Counted from the first letter of the stretch, positions 26,831 through 35,545 are shown. The stretch is DNA of 40,143 bases from Myxococcales bacterium (GCA_031262165.1 JAISIF010000076.1:1-40143); one strand, 5' to 3'. Made by a program: numbers and translations. The notes: generated from the sequence alone by a model not told the origin.

Positions 26831-27259
26831 ATGACCAATCGACTCGCCATCTTTCTTCACAGCGGTGATTACGACCGCGTGCATCAGGCCTTTTCCGCTG
26901 CCGTGGCCGCGACGAGCCTGGGGCGCGAGGTCGATCTCTACTTCTTCTGGTGGGCGCTCGACCGCCTCATTCGGGACGACTTCGACCTGCCGAATTTCGC
27001 GGGACAGCCGTCCGATCAGGCCGTGCAGCGCCTCAGACAGGACATCGACGAGCGCTTTGCCGAAGGTCAGTTTCCGACCACGCGCCAACTCCTCGACAGC
27101 CTGCGCGCCAGCGAGCATGCCCACCTCTTTGCCTGTTCTGGCTCGCTCGCCATCCTGGGCAAACGGGCAAACGCGGTCGAGGGCAAGGTCGAGGCGCTCG
27201 TCGGTTGGAGCATGATCTTCGATAGGACCGCCGACGTCGTGGACCGGTTCGTCTTTTAG
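26831..27259 (+). CDS. DsrE/DsrF-like protein
   Basis: RLAIFLHSGDYDRVHQAFSAAVAATSLGREVDLYFFWWALDRLI...AHLFACSGSLAILG; start at MTNRLAIF. Confidence 0.7.
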   Translation: MTNRLAIFLHSGDYDRVHQAFSAAVAATSLGREVDLYFFWWALDRLIRDDFDLPNFAGQPSDQAVQRLRQDIDERFAEGQFPTTRQLLDSLRASEHAHLFACSGSLAILGKRANAVEGKVEALVGWSMIFDRTADVVDRFVF

Positions 27260-27271
27260 GCGATCGGCCGC

Positions 27272-27697
27272 TCAGCCCCTCGGCCCGACCAGATCGATGC
27301 CCAGCGTTCGAGCGACCTCAAAGATGCGGCTGTCCCTGTAGAACTCGCCGAACACGATGCGCCTGAGGCCCGCGTTCGCGATGAGCTTGAAGCAGGGCCA
27401 GCATGGGCTCGCGGTGATGTAGATGTCGCTACCGTCGATGGCCACGCCGTTCTTGGCCGCCTGCAGGATCGCGTTGGCCTCGGCGTGGATGGTGGCCACG
27501 CAGTGTCCGTCCTCCATCATGTGGCCGACCTCGTCGCAGTGCGGCATCCCTCGGATCGAGCCGTTGTAGCCAGTGGACAGGATGGTGCGGTCGCGAACGA
27601 TGACGGCGCCGACGTGCTTGCGATCACAGGTCGCGCGCGAGGCGACGACCCGCGCGATCTGCATGAAGTAATCGTCCCAGTTTCTCTCGGTGGGCAT
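27272..27697 (-). CDS. dCMP/deoxycytidylate deaminase family protein
   Basis: KHVGAVIVRDRTILSTGYNGSIRGMPHC...TIHAEANAIL...YITASPCWPCFKLIANAGLRRIVF (HAE and PCxxC zinc motifs). Confidence 0.93.
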   Translation of the reverse strand: MPTERNWDDYFMQIARVVASRATCDRKHVGAVIVRDRTILSTGYNGSIRGMPHCDEVGHMMEDGHCVATIHAEANAILQAAKNGVAIDGSDIYITASPCWPCFKLIANAGLRRIVFGEFYRDSRIFEVARTLGIDLVGPRG

Positions 27698-27883
27698 CTG
27701 TTCTGGCTCCTCGTCGGTCGTCGGTCATCGCGCGCTCGTCCCTTGTCGAGCGTCAGGGCAAAGCGGGGCGGGCAATGGGCCGCGCTGGCGGCAGGTCCTA
27801 GGTTTGGCGCGATGGGCCTGGGCGTTGGGTCGGTCGATGGGATGGGATGGGGTGGATCGGGTGAACGCGGGAGGTGGGGCGGA

Positions 27884-28261
27884 ATGACGCAGCTTTTCTT
27901 GGCGGCGCTCCTGTTTTTCACGGCAGGGGGAGCGGCGCGGGCGGTGGTAGTCGGCGGTGGCGGGGAGTGGCGGGAGGTGTCGGGCACGCTGCGGCAGGTC
28001 GATCATCAGAAGAAGTCGATCGCCATCGAGCCTGCGCAGGCCTCTGGTCAGAGCATGATCATCCAGATCGATCCTTCGACGACGATCCTCATCGACGGAC
28101 AGCTCTCGGCGCTCGACGAGCTACCGCGCGGTGCCGAGGTGCGCGCGTCTTTTCAGGAGGCGAAGGATCGCCGTCGCGCACAGTGGATCGAGGTCCAGCG
28201 CGTCCGGGCAGCGCAGGCGCATCCTCAGCCACCAGAGTCTCCGAAGGCCGGGCAGCGCTGA
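27884..28261 (+). CDS. Small secreted protein of unknown function
   Basis: MTQLFLAALLFFTAGGAARA signal peptide then GTLRQVDHQKKSIAIEPAQASGQSMIIQIDPSTTILIDGQLSALDELPRGAEVRASFQ. Confidence 0.6.
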   Translation: MTQLFLAALLFFTAGGAARAVVVGGGGEWREVSGTLRQVDHQKKSIAIEPAQASGQSMIIQIDPSTTILIDGQLSALDELPRGAEVRASFQEAKDRRRAQWIEVQRVRAAQAHPQPPESPKAGQR

Positions 28262-29475
28262 GGCATCGACAACACGGCGTCGGAGAGCGCGAGCGTCGTG
28301 ACGAGTCGGCGTCCCTCGCGCCACGCCTCTGGAGAATCGGGCAGGACCTCGTCGAACAGCACGGTCTTGCCCAGGGAGATCACGAGGCGCGCCTGAGGTG
28401 GCGCCGCCTCGCCCGCCGCGAACTGGCCCCAGATCTCGACGCTGCCTGGCGTGGTGGCCGGAATGGCGAAGCGCGCCTCGTAGCCATCCGAGCGCGCCGA
28501 GCACCACGGTGGAGGCGGCGCTTCCAGGGCGCAGCGCTCGGGCGTCGATGGGAGCGAGTGTTCCTCGCGGCGCACCATCTCGATGGATAGGCCACGTACG
28601 CCCTCTGGCTCTTCCTCGATGAGCGCGATCTCGTAGCTGGGCGTGCCTGCCTCGAAGTCGATGAAGCGGCGCGAGGCCATGCCATCGCTCCGGAGCGCGT
28701 GCGCGCCCACGCGGAACAGGCCTTGGGCGCGGATGGGGATGCGCAGTTGGGGGCTGTCACCGATGCGCTCGATCTTCGATCCGGGCGGCGCGTCGAGGAG
28801 CTCGAACGACAGGGCCGCGCCGGGTTCGGCCTTGGCCGCGCACGCGACGCTCTGGCCGAGCAGGGGGCGCGGCACGCCCGCGTGGTTCTGCCAGGCCATG
28901 ACCGGCTCCGGCGTCTCGACATGGCAGGAGAAATCGAGCGCGGGTGGGCTCAGGCACGAGCTGGCGCGCTGCGGACGCACGACGAAGCGGACGTCGCCCG
29001 CGTGGCGCGGCACGGCGCGTAGGAGCGCTGGATAGGTGGGCTGGCGCGAGGGGAGCGGACAGCCTGGCGAGGGCGAGTGCTCGACGAGGGTGACCTCCAG
29101 CGTCGAGCCGACGAGCGTCAGGCGTTCGAGCGCCAGGGAGTGGCCGACCGACGGTTTCTCACCGGCAAAGGCCACGAGGATCGTCTCGCGCGAGAAGTCG
29201 ATCTTGGGCGCCGAGAGCGGTGCGGGCCACAGCGCGTCCCACTCGGCCCTGGTGCGCACGACGTGGAAACCACGTTTGCGCGCGCCAGGGTGCTCGGGAA
29301 AGGCGCGACCCGCTCGCACCGCTCTTCCTTGACGCGCCGTCGTTGCCGCTGCCTGCTGCTCGACGACGCTGACCCGAGGAGGGGCGGCGGCGCAGGCCGC
29401 GAGCGCGAGTGTGAGGAGCGAGGCCACGGCGCTGAGATGCCTGGATGTCGAGGGCGCAGAAGGCTGAGTGGACAT
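28225..29475 (-). CDS. Predicted lipoprotein with PrcB-like domain
   Basis: LLTLALAACAAAPPRV lipobox; GFHVVRTRAEWDALW...IDFSRETILVAFAGEKPSVGHSLALERL; start at MSTQPSAPS (29475), because the longer ORF overlaps the SRP RNA. Confidence 0.65.
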   Translation of the reverse strand: MSTQPSAPSTSRHLSAVASLLTLALAACAAAPPRVSVVEQQAAATTARQGRAVRAGRAFPEHPGARKRGFHVVRTRAEWDALWPAPLSAPKIDFSRETILVAFAGEKPSVGHSLALERLTLVGSTLEVTLVEHSPSPGCPLPSRQPTYPALLRAVPRHAGDVRFVVRPQRASSCLSPPALDFSCHVETPEPVMAWQNHAGVPRPLLGQSVACAAKAEPGAALSFELLDAPPGSKIERIGDSPQLRIPIRAQGLFRVGAHALRSDGMASRRFIDFEAGTPSYEIALIEEEPEGVRGLSIEMVRREEHSLPSTPERCALEAPPPPWCSARSDGYEARFAIPATTPGSVEIWGQFAAGEAAPPQARLVISLGKTVLFDEVLPDSPEAWREGRRLVTTLALSDAVLSMPQRCPAFGDSGG

Positions 29476-29499
29476 CGTTTGGAGACGAAGAGCAGGAAA

Positions 29500-29533
29500 A
29501 GAAAAAGCCCGACTCGTATGGAGTCGGGCTTTC
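29500..29533 (-). terminator. Rho-independent terminator of SRP RNA
   Basis: Minus strand AAAGCCCGACTC-catac-GAGTCGGGCTTTTT. Confidence 0.9.
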
Positions 29534-29536
29534 GAT

Positions 29537-29625
29537 GGGATGGTCGAGCACACGAAAGGGATCGCTACCGTTGCTTCCTTCCGGACCTGGCGGGGTTCAC
29601 GGCCTCCCGTTGCCCGACCACAAAC
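29537..29625 (-). ncRNA. ffs: Small signal recognition particle RNA (4.5S type)
   Basis: Minus strand TGGTCGGGCAACGGGAGGCCGTGAACCCCGCCAGGTCCGGAAGGAAGCAACGGTAGCGATCCCTTTCGTGTGCTCGACCA; conserved CAGGTCCGGAAGGAAGCA apical domain and closing stem TGGTCGGGCA/TGCTCGACCA. Confidence 0.95.
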
Positions 29626-29663
29626 TCTGATGAAGGGACCTCGCAAAAAATACCCTCAAAAAC

Positions 29664-29699
29664 GGCGCGGCCTTTTAGCAGCTTTCTTGGAAGGGCCAA
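29664..29699 (-). promoter_or_regulatory. Predicted promoter of SRP RNA
   Basis: Minus strand TTGGCC (29694-29699) - 16 nt - TAAAAG (29672-29677) followed by GCCGCGCC. Confidence 0.55.
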
Positions 29700-29713
29700 G
29701 GTTTTTTTGAACG

Positions 29714-29879
29714 GGGCAATCGAGTTCTCGATTGACTCGACAGGCTCACCCCTCTCTCGGGCGCTGCGCGCCACCTCTCTCTGAGAGGGCTGCTTTTGAT
29801 GGAGTCTTCCTCACCGAGCGGGATGTCGGCGAAGACGACAGGGGGCTTGGCGATGCGAATCGATAGAACTCGATTGTCC
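29714..29879. repeat. Box-bounded MITE-like element, family 2, copy 2 (166 bp)
   Basis: GGGCAATCGAGTTCT (29714-29728) and inverted AGAACTCGATTGTCC (29865-29879); internal CCACCTCTCTCTGAGAGGGCTGCTTTTG resembles the 2194-2319 copy. Confidence 0.7.
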
Positions 29880-29909
29880 TGTCTTTTTGAATGGGGAGGG
29901 CTTCGTTCT

Positions 29910-30019
29910 CCTGAATGACCACTGGACGACAGATTGGAGGACGACGAGCAGATCATCGGAATGGCAAAGCCGCATCGAAAGCCCCTGAATGACCACTGGA
30001 CGACAGATTGGAGGACGAC
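29910..30019. repeat. Pair of identical 36-bp direct repeats, 74-bp period
   Basis: CCTGAATGACCACTGGACGACAGATTGGAGGACGAC at 29910-29945 and 29984-30019. Confidence 0.9.
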
Positions 30020-30055
30020 CGCAGGTCGTTGCACGCAACGCCCCTGCCCGTCCCG
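30018..30055. repeat. Family-3 short palindromic repeat
   Basis: ACCGCAGGTCGTTGCacGCAACGCCCCTGCCCGTCCCG. Confidence 0.5.
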
Positions 30056-30134
30056 ATTCGTCATCAAACGGACGATTGGACGGGGAAGGTGGAGACGGGG
30101 CGCAGGACAGGCGCCTGCGCTCGCAATGTTTCGG

Positions 30135-30172
30135 TTGCTGGCCTTCTGACGGCATGGCTAAAGCGCGCGCCC
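30135..30172 (+). promoter_or_regulatory. Predicted promoter of the SEC-C protein gene
   Basis: TTGCTG (30135-30140) - 18 nt - TAAAGC (30159-30164) followed by GCGCGCCC. Confidence 0.5.
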
Positions 30173-30304
30173 ATTCGCCACGCCGCGTTCGAGAGGCCTG
30201 ATCGCGGCTCGCCGACCCGAACTCGATGTCTCTGGCCGTCGAGTCCATTCGGCGCCGCGCACACCGCCCGAGCGGCGGCACGGCAGATCGAGGAAACGAT
30301 TTCG

Positions 30305-31297
30305 ATGGGGACACCCGCACACATCTTCAAGACGGCTCGACGGCAGATTCGGAAGCTCCGGCACAGGGGCGCATCGACGGATCAGGAGCGGCGCCTGCTC
30401 GCCTCCGCAGACCAGCAGCGCGCCTGTGGGCTGGGCTGGCGCTACGACGGGTTCGACGATTTCTCGACGCAGGCGCTCTTCGACAAGCTCGCCGAGTTGG
30501 GCATCGCGCTCGACGAAGCGGCCTTTTGTCAGTCGGCGCGCGCGCAGGGATCGCCCACGCTGCTCGCCGAAACTTGGCGCGCGCTCACGAGCGCCGAGGG
30601 CCGTTGGATTGACTTCCCTGACCTGGCCGCGCGCGAGCTCTGGCGCCGACTGCTCCCGGACATGCGCTCTGCCGAGGTGGTCTCCGACGAGCTCGACGCC
30701 CTGCTGGAGCGCGCCGAGGTCGCCTCGCCCGACGAGAAGGTATCGCTGTGGTTTCGCGCCGCGCGCTGCCTCCTCGATGCCTGCCTTCGCGATGGCGTGG
30801 CCGACGAGGACTTCTTCAAGGCCGTGTTGCGCGAGTCGGGCGGCGATCTGACGGGATGGATGGCCGAGCTGCCACCAGCCCTGATGGGCACGCCGTTCGA
30901 GCTCGACGCGCCCGGCATCGCCGCTGAGTTCGCGCGCTTCGTCGAGCGCCGTCGCCTGCTCGCCGAGCGGGCCGAACTGCTGTTGCGCCTGGGCAAGCCC
31001 GCCGAGGCCCAGGCCGAGATCGACGCGCTCCTCGACGCGCACCCGGACGATCTCCACGTGTTGCTCAAGGCGGGCGGCATCTACGAGGCGCTGGGCGAGC
31101 CAGAGAAGGCACAGCGCTATCTCGGCGCCTATGCCCGGCGCCTGGAAGAGAGGCGCGCGCGGCAGGTGTCGTCGACCCCAGCCTTCCCGCCCAGGCGACC
31201 GTCCGAGCCGAGCGCGTCGATGAAGGCCGCGCCCAACGCGCCGTGTCCCTGCGGCAGCGGCAAGAAGTTCAAGCGCTGTCACGGCCTGCCCAATTGA
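30305..31297 (+). CDS. TPR-like protein with C-terminal SEC-C metal-binding motif
   Basis: NAPCPCGSGKKFKRCHGLPN C-terminus; helical repeats LAERAELLLRLGKPAEAQAEIDALLDAHPDDLHVLLKAGGIYEALGEPEKAQRYL; start at MGTPAHIFKTARRQ. Confidence 0.8.
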   Translation: MGTPAHIFKTARRQIRKLRHRGASTDQERRLLASADQQRACGLGWRYDGFDDFSTQALFDKLAELGIALDEAAFCQSARAQGSPTLLAETWRALTSAEGRWIDFPDLAARELWRRLLPDMRSAEVVSDELDALLERAEVASPDEKVSLWFRAARCLLDACLRDGVADEDFFKAVLRESGGDLTGWMAELPPALMGTPFELDAPGIAAEFARFVERRRLLAERAELLLRLGKPAEAQAEIDALLDAHPDDLHVLLKAGGIYEALGEPEKAQRYLGAYARRLEERRARQVSSTPAFPPRRPSEPSASMKAAPNAPCPCGSGKKFKRCHGLPN

Positions 31298-31344
31298 TGA
31301 CGTCTGGCCCCCGGCCTCCCTCCCCTGCCCACGAGCCGATGATC

Positions 31345-33684
31345 ATGTCCCGACGTCTCGCTCAGCTCACGCTCAAGCTCGCGCCCCTCGCGCTCTGTCT
31401 CCTGCTCTGCCCAGGCGTGGGCTTCGCCGTTCCCATGCAGACCCAGCCCGTGGAGCTCACGGACGCCTCGGGCGCCCGCCTCCTCGTCCGCTTCCACGGC
31501 GATGAGTTCTTCAACTGGATGAGCGACCTGGACGGCCACCCGATCGAGCGCGGCAGCGATGGGAGATTCCGCTACGTCGAAATCGATCGCGAGGGCCGCT
31601 GGCGCGTCGGCCTCCACCTCGTGGGCAGCGTGCGCCCTGCCGCGCTCGGCCTGAGGCCTCATCCGCCGCTCGACCGCGCGCGGTTCGAAGCGAGCCGTGC
31701 CCAGCGCGCGCGCTTCAGAGCGCCCTCGTCGTCCACCATCACCAAGGGCTCGCGCGCCACCAAACCGCTCCTGCCCAATGGAAGGCTCCACGCCCTCGTG
31801 ATCCCCGTGCAGTTCCAGGACAAGGCGCTCACCAAGTCGCGGGCAGAGCTTCAGGCGCTCTTCGACGGGCCCGTGCGCGACTACTACCTGGAGGCCTCTT
31901 CCGGTCAGGTCGAGCTGAGCGCCACGGTCGTGCCTAGCCTCACCCTGAACCAGAACATGGGCGCCGTCGCCTGGAACGCGACCTACCCGTCGCGACCGGC
32001 CTGGACCATGTTCCAGGCGAGCTTCGACTACCTGGACGACCAGGGCTTCGACTTCACGCCCTTCGATCGAAACGGCGATGGCTTCGCCGACCTCGTCGTC
32101 ATCCTCCACGCGGGCAAGGGCTACGAGCAGACGAAGGACACCTCGGACATCCACTCGCACTACCTGGCGTTCGCCAACATCCCAGGCTTTCCCGAGCGCT
32201 TCACCTCGCACGACGGCATCGATTTCTTTGGCTACGTGACGGTGCCCGAGATGGCGACCAGCGGCGCGATCACGCCGCTCGGCGTGGTCGTCCACGAGGC
32301 GGGCCACTACTTCGGGCTGCCCGACCTCTACGACACAGGCCCCTCGGCGAACACGGCGAGCGGCCTCGGCAGCTTCTGTCTGATGGCCTATGGCATGTGG
32401 ACCGGTGGGACGCCGGGCACCTCGCCAGTGCACCCGAGCGCGTGGTGCAAGCAGGCGCTCGGCTGGATCGCCCCGCAGAAGCTGACCGCGATCGGCTCTC
32501 AGCGCCTCACGCCCATCCAGCAGGCGCCACACCGCGTGCTGCGCATCGACACGAGCGACAGCGCGCACGACGCGGACCAGTATTTCCTGATCGAGAACCG
32601 CCGGAAGGAGGGCTTCGACGCGCACCTGCCAGGCGAAGGGCTCCTCGTCTTCCACGTGGATGAGGGGCGCTGGTCGAATGACTTCGCGCTCAACGTGGAC
32701 CCGGAGCACTACTTCATCGACCTCGAACAGGCCGACGGCAGGCGTGAGCTCAACACGACGAGCCAGCGCGGCGACGCGACCGATCCCTTCCCCACCCCGC
32801 AGAACGCAGCCTTCACGCCGCTCAAGCAGCCATCGAGCCTGGCCTATGGCGCGACGGATGGCCGCGTCTTCATCACCGACATCCGGCGCCTCGGGCGCGA
32901 CATCGCCTTCGACTTCTCGCTCCAGGCGCCGCTCCCGCTCGGCGCGCGCTGCGCGCAGGACGCCCTGTGTGGCAGCGACATCTGCGTGGGCGCGTGCTGC
33001 GACGAGAACTGCGAGGGCGTCTGCGACAAGGTCTGCGCGACCGAGCGGACCGAGTGCCCGCGCCCCGTCGAGCTGGCCTGTGACGACGGCGACCCATGCA
33101 CGCTCGACGACGCGTGCAGTGACGGGCGCTGCGTCGGCACGCTCAAGGCCTGCCCGCTGCCCGACTCGCCGTGCGCGCTCGCGGCGTTCTGCGATCCGGT
33201 GAGCGGTGGATGCTTCGCCGAGTTCGCCGTGGAAGGCTCGTCCTGTGAGCCGCTCTCACGCCTGCCCGGCGACGCGGTCTGTGCCGTGGGCGCGGCCACG
33301 TGCCAGGCAGGCCAGTGCGTCCATGACAGCAGCCGCGATGGGATTGGCTGCGACGACGGCGATCTGTGCACGCTCGGCGACGCCTGCCGAGCCGGGCGCT
33401 GCTCTGGGACGATCAAGCTCTGCCCAGCGCTGGACGAGTGTCACGTCGCGACGAGCTGTGAGCCATCGACGGGCATGTGCCCCGTGGTCCCTGCCTTCGA
33501 GGAGACGCCGTGCTCTGGCGGCGTGTGCCGCTCGGGCGTGTGCGTGTCCTCGGCGGCGGATGGCGGGGGCGGCTCAGGTTGCGGCGGGTGCCAGGGCGAC
33601 CCTTTGGCCGCGCCGATGGGGCTGATGGGACTGGTCGCGCTCGCGGCTGTCAGCGTTGGCCGACGGCGGCGTCGAACCGGCTGA
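31345..33684 (+). CDS. M6 family metalloprotease (immune inhibitor A-like) with Cys-rich repeats and MYXO-CTERM-like tail
   Basis: VVHEAGHYFGLPDLYDT (HExxHxxGxxD); two CDDGDxCTLxDACxxGRCxGTxKxCP repeats; C-terminal GSGCGGCQGDPLAAPMGLMGLVALAAVSVGRRRRRTG. Confidence 0.88.
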   Translation: MSRRLAQLTLKLAPLALCLLLCPGVGFAVPMQTQPVELTDASGARLLVRFHGDEFFNWMSDLDGHPIERGSDGRFRYVEIDREGRWRVGLHLVGSVRPAALGLRPHPPLDRARFEASRAQRARFRAPSSSTITKGSRATKPLLPNGRLHALVIPVQFQDKALTKSRAELQALFDGPVRDYYLEASSGQVELSATVVPSLTLNQNMGAVAWNATYPSRPAWTMFQASFDYLDDQGFDFTPFDRNGDGFADLVVILHAGKGYEQTKDTSDIHSHYLAFANIPGFPERFTSHDGIDFFGYVTVPEMATSGAITPLGVVVHEAGHYFGLPDLYDTGPSANTASGLGSFCLMAYGMWTGGTPGTSPVHPSAWCKQALGWIAPQKLTAIGSQRLTPIQQAPHRVLRIDTSDSAHDADQYFLIENRRKEGFDAHLPGEGLLVFHVDEGRWSNDFALNVDPEHYFIDLEQADGRRELNTTSQRGDATDPFPTPQNAAFTPLKQPSSLAYGATDGRVFITDIRRLGRDIAFDFSLQAPLPLGARCAQDALCGSDICVGACCDENCEGVCDKVCATERTECPRPVELACDDGDPCTLDDACSDGRCVGTLKACPLPDSPCALAAFCDPVSGGCFAEFAVEGSSCEPLSRLPGDAVCAVGAATCQAGQCVHDSSRDGIGCDDGDLCTLGDACRAGRCSGTIKLCPALDECHVATSCEPSTGMCPVVPAFEETPCSGGVCRSGVCVSSAADGGGGSGCGGCQGDPLAAPMGLMGLVALAAVSVGRRRRRTG

Positions 33685-35239
33685 TCGCGCCCTGCGCAAA
33701 GGCGACGCCCGTCCGGCCCTGGCGCTTGACCTCGTAGAGGCAGTGATCCGCGTGCTGGAAAAGCGCCTCGGGCCCTTCGACGTGCTGAGGCCAGCACGCG
33801 CCGCCGATGCTGATCGAGATGCCCTCGCCCAGGGCTGCCGCGCCTAGCCGCCTCGCGACCAGGAGCGCCTGCGGCTCGCCGATCTCGGGCATGATCACCA
33901 CGAACTCGTCGCCGCCGAACCGGCCCACCACGTCGTCGGCCCTGAGCGAGCGGCAGAGCAGCGCCCCGAGCGCGCGCAGCATCGCGTCACCAGCGGCGTG
34001 ACCCTGGGTGTCGTTGACCTGCTTGAACAGATCGATGTCGAGGATCAGGAGCGAGCAGGGGCGGCCATGGCGGCGGCAGCGCGCGAACTCGATGCCCATG
34101 CGCACTTCGAGCTCGCGGCGCGACAGCACGCCGGTCAGCGTGTCCTCGCGGGCCAGCAGTTCGACGCGCTTGAGCAAGGCGAGGTTCTCCCAGGCGAGCG
34201 CCGTCTGATCGGTGAACAGGCCAAAGTAGTCGCGCTGCTCTGGGCTGATCGGCGCGCCGTTGTAGCGGTTGTCGGCCACGACGGCGCCCAGCAGCGTCCC
34301 GTGTGGCCGCAGCAAGGTGACGATGAGCTCGTCGGCGAGGTCGAGATCGAGCGGCTGGGAGAGGAGCGCGAGGAGCTCGCCGCGCTCGAGGACGAGTGGG
34401 CCGCTCGACTCGCACAGCAGCTCGTGCAGGCGCGGTTGGCGCTCGGCCGGGAACGACAACTTCTGGATGGTCTGCTGAAAGCGCGTGTCGATGTGCCGTT
34501 CCTCGACGTCCGCGATGACGTCGTCGAGGCCCTTGTCCTCCAGTTCGACGGCCTCCCAGACGCGCCTGGCCTCGGCCTCGTCGATGGGTCCGATCGCCTT
34601 GGCGCCCACGAAGCTCCGAGTGGCCTCGTCGAAGACGAAGAGGATCGCGCGGTTGAAGCCGAGCGCGTCGCCGGACGTGAGGCCAGAGAGCATGATGTAG
34701 AGCGCCTGATCCACGTCATCCGCCTGGAGCATCGAGGTCGTGAGCGCGCGCAGCGAGGCCAGGGTCGAGGACTGGAATGCGAGCCGCTCGATCAGATCAC
34801 TGAGCTCTGTGCGCGTGAGCAGCGCGTCGAGGAGCGCCCGCGCGACGTGCGAAATGCCCTTCGCGAAGTCCTGCGGCGTCGGGACGAAGCAATGCCCGGC
34901 TCTTCGAACGCACAGGCGCGGCGCCATCGCCGATACGCTCGCTCGGCAGGCAATCCACCCGCTGAGCAGCCCGAGCTTGATGAGCTGTCGCGCTGCCTGC
35001 GGCAGTGGTTGGCGCGCGTCGGGGGGAAGCTCGAGATCGAGGGAGATTCCATCGGGCAGGCGCGAGAACAGTGAGCGCAGGTAGCGTGGCACCGGGGCGA
35101 TGCGCATCTGCAACAGGATGTCTTCCGGGAGCTGGGTTTGGCTTGGGAGGTCCATGTCCATGAAAGGGCGCCTCGGGCCCATCCTGCGGTCGATCGGCGA
35201 GAAGAAAGCGCGGACGACTGAAAACGATGACCCGCTCAT
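33650..35239 (-). CDS. GAF-like sensor diguanylate cyclase (GGDEF)
   Basis: DTLTGVLSRRELEVRM...LLILDIDLFKQVNDTQGHAAGDAMLRALGALLCRSLRADDVVGRFGGDEFVVIMPE; intact GGDEF and RADD (RxxD) I-site; N-terminal GAF-like region; start uncertain. Confidence 0.88.
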   Translation of the reverse strand: MSGSSFSVVRAFFSPIDRRMGPRRPFMDMDLPSQTQLPEDILLQMRIAPVPRYLRSLFSRLPDGISLDLELPPDARQPLPQAARQLIKLGLLSGWIACRASVSAMAPRLCVRRAGHCFVPTPQDFAKGISHVARALLDALLTRTELSDLIERLAFQSSTLASLRALTTSMLQADDVDQALYIMLSGLTSGDALGFNRAILFVFDEATRSFVGAKAIGPIDEAEARRVWEAVELEDKGLDDVIADVEERHIDTRFQQTIQKLSFPAERQPRLHELLCESSGPLVLERGELLALLSQPLDLDLADELIVTLLRPHGTLLGAVVADNRYNGAPISPEQRDYFGLFTDQTALAWENLALLKRVELLAREDTLTGVLSRRELEVRMGIEFARCRRHGRPCSLLILDIDLFKQVNDTQGHAAGDAMLRALGALLCRSLRADDVVGRFGGDEFVVIMPEIGEPQALLVARRLGAAALGEGISISIGGACWPQHVEGPEALFQHADHCLYEVKRQGRTGVAFAQGAISRFDAAVGQR

Positions 35240-35286
35240 CTTATCGGCGCCGCGCCCCGGCGCCAGCCCATCGGACGGACGCACCA

Positions 35287-35301
35287 GGGCAATCGAATTC
35301 T
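35287..35301. repeat. Family-2 15-bp box (solo)
   Basis: GGGCAATCGAATTCT followed by CGATTTG. Confidence 0.55.
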
Positions 35302-35451
35302 CGATTTGCATGACGCAGGGGCATCGAATTTTCCCTCGCCCCCTCGCTTCGCGTCGGCCCTCTGCCACGCGTGGCAAACGGAAATGATCTTGGGAGTCAT
35401 CAGGAGCGCTCCCTCGCAAGGCCTGCGGGCGAGGGCTGGGGAGAAGGGGTC

Positions 35452-35545
35452 TGCACTCACGATCTCGATCGAGCTCACGGGTGCATCCACTCCTGCCAGA
35501 CCCCGATGATGGAGAAGGTGAGTGCACTCACGATCTCGATCGAGC
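35452..35545. repeat. Direct repeat pair, 71-bp period
   Basis: TGCACTCACGATCTCGATCGAGC at 35452-35474 and 35523-35545, both preceded by GGAGAAGG. Confidence 0.85.

Noticed and set aside
29475-29646. N-terminal extension of the PrcB-like lipoprotein ORF
   Set aside because: Overlaps the SRP RNA and its terminator; the lipoprotein signal starts at 29475
29910-30019. Possible CRISPR array
   Set aside because: Only two 36-bp repeats, one spacer-sized gap, no cas genes in the window
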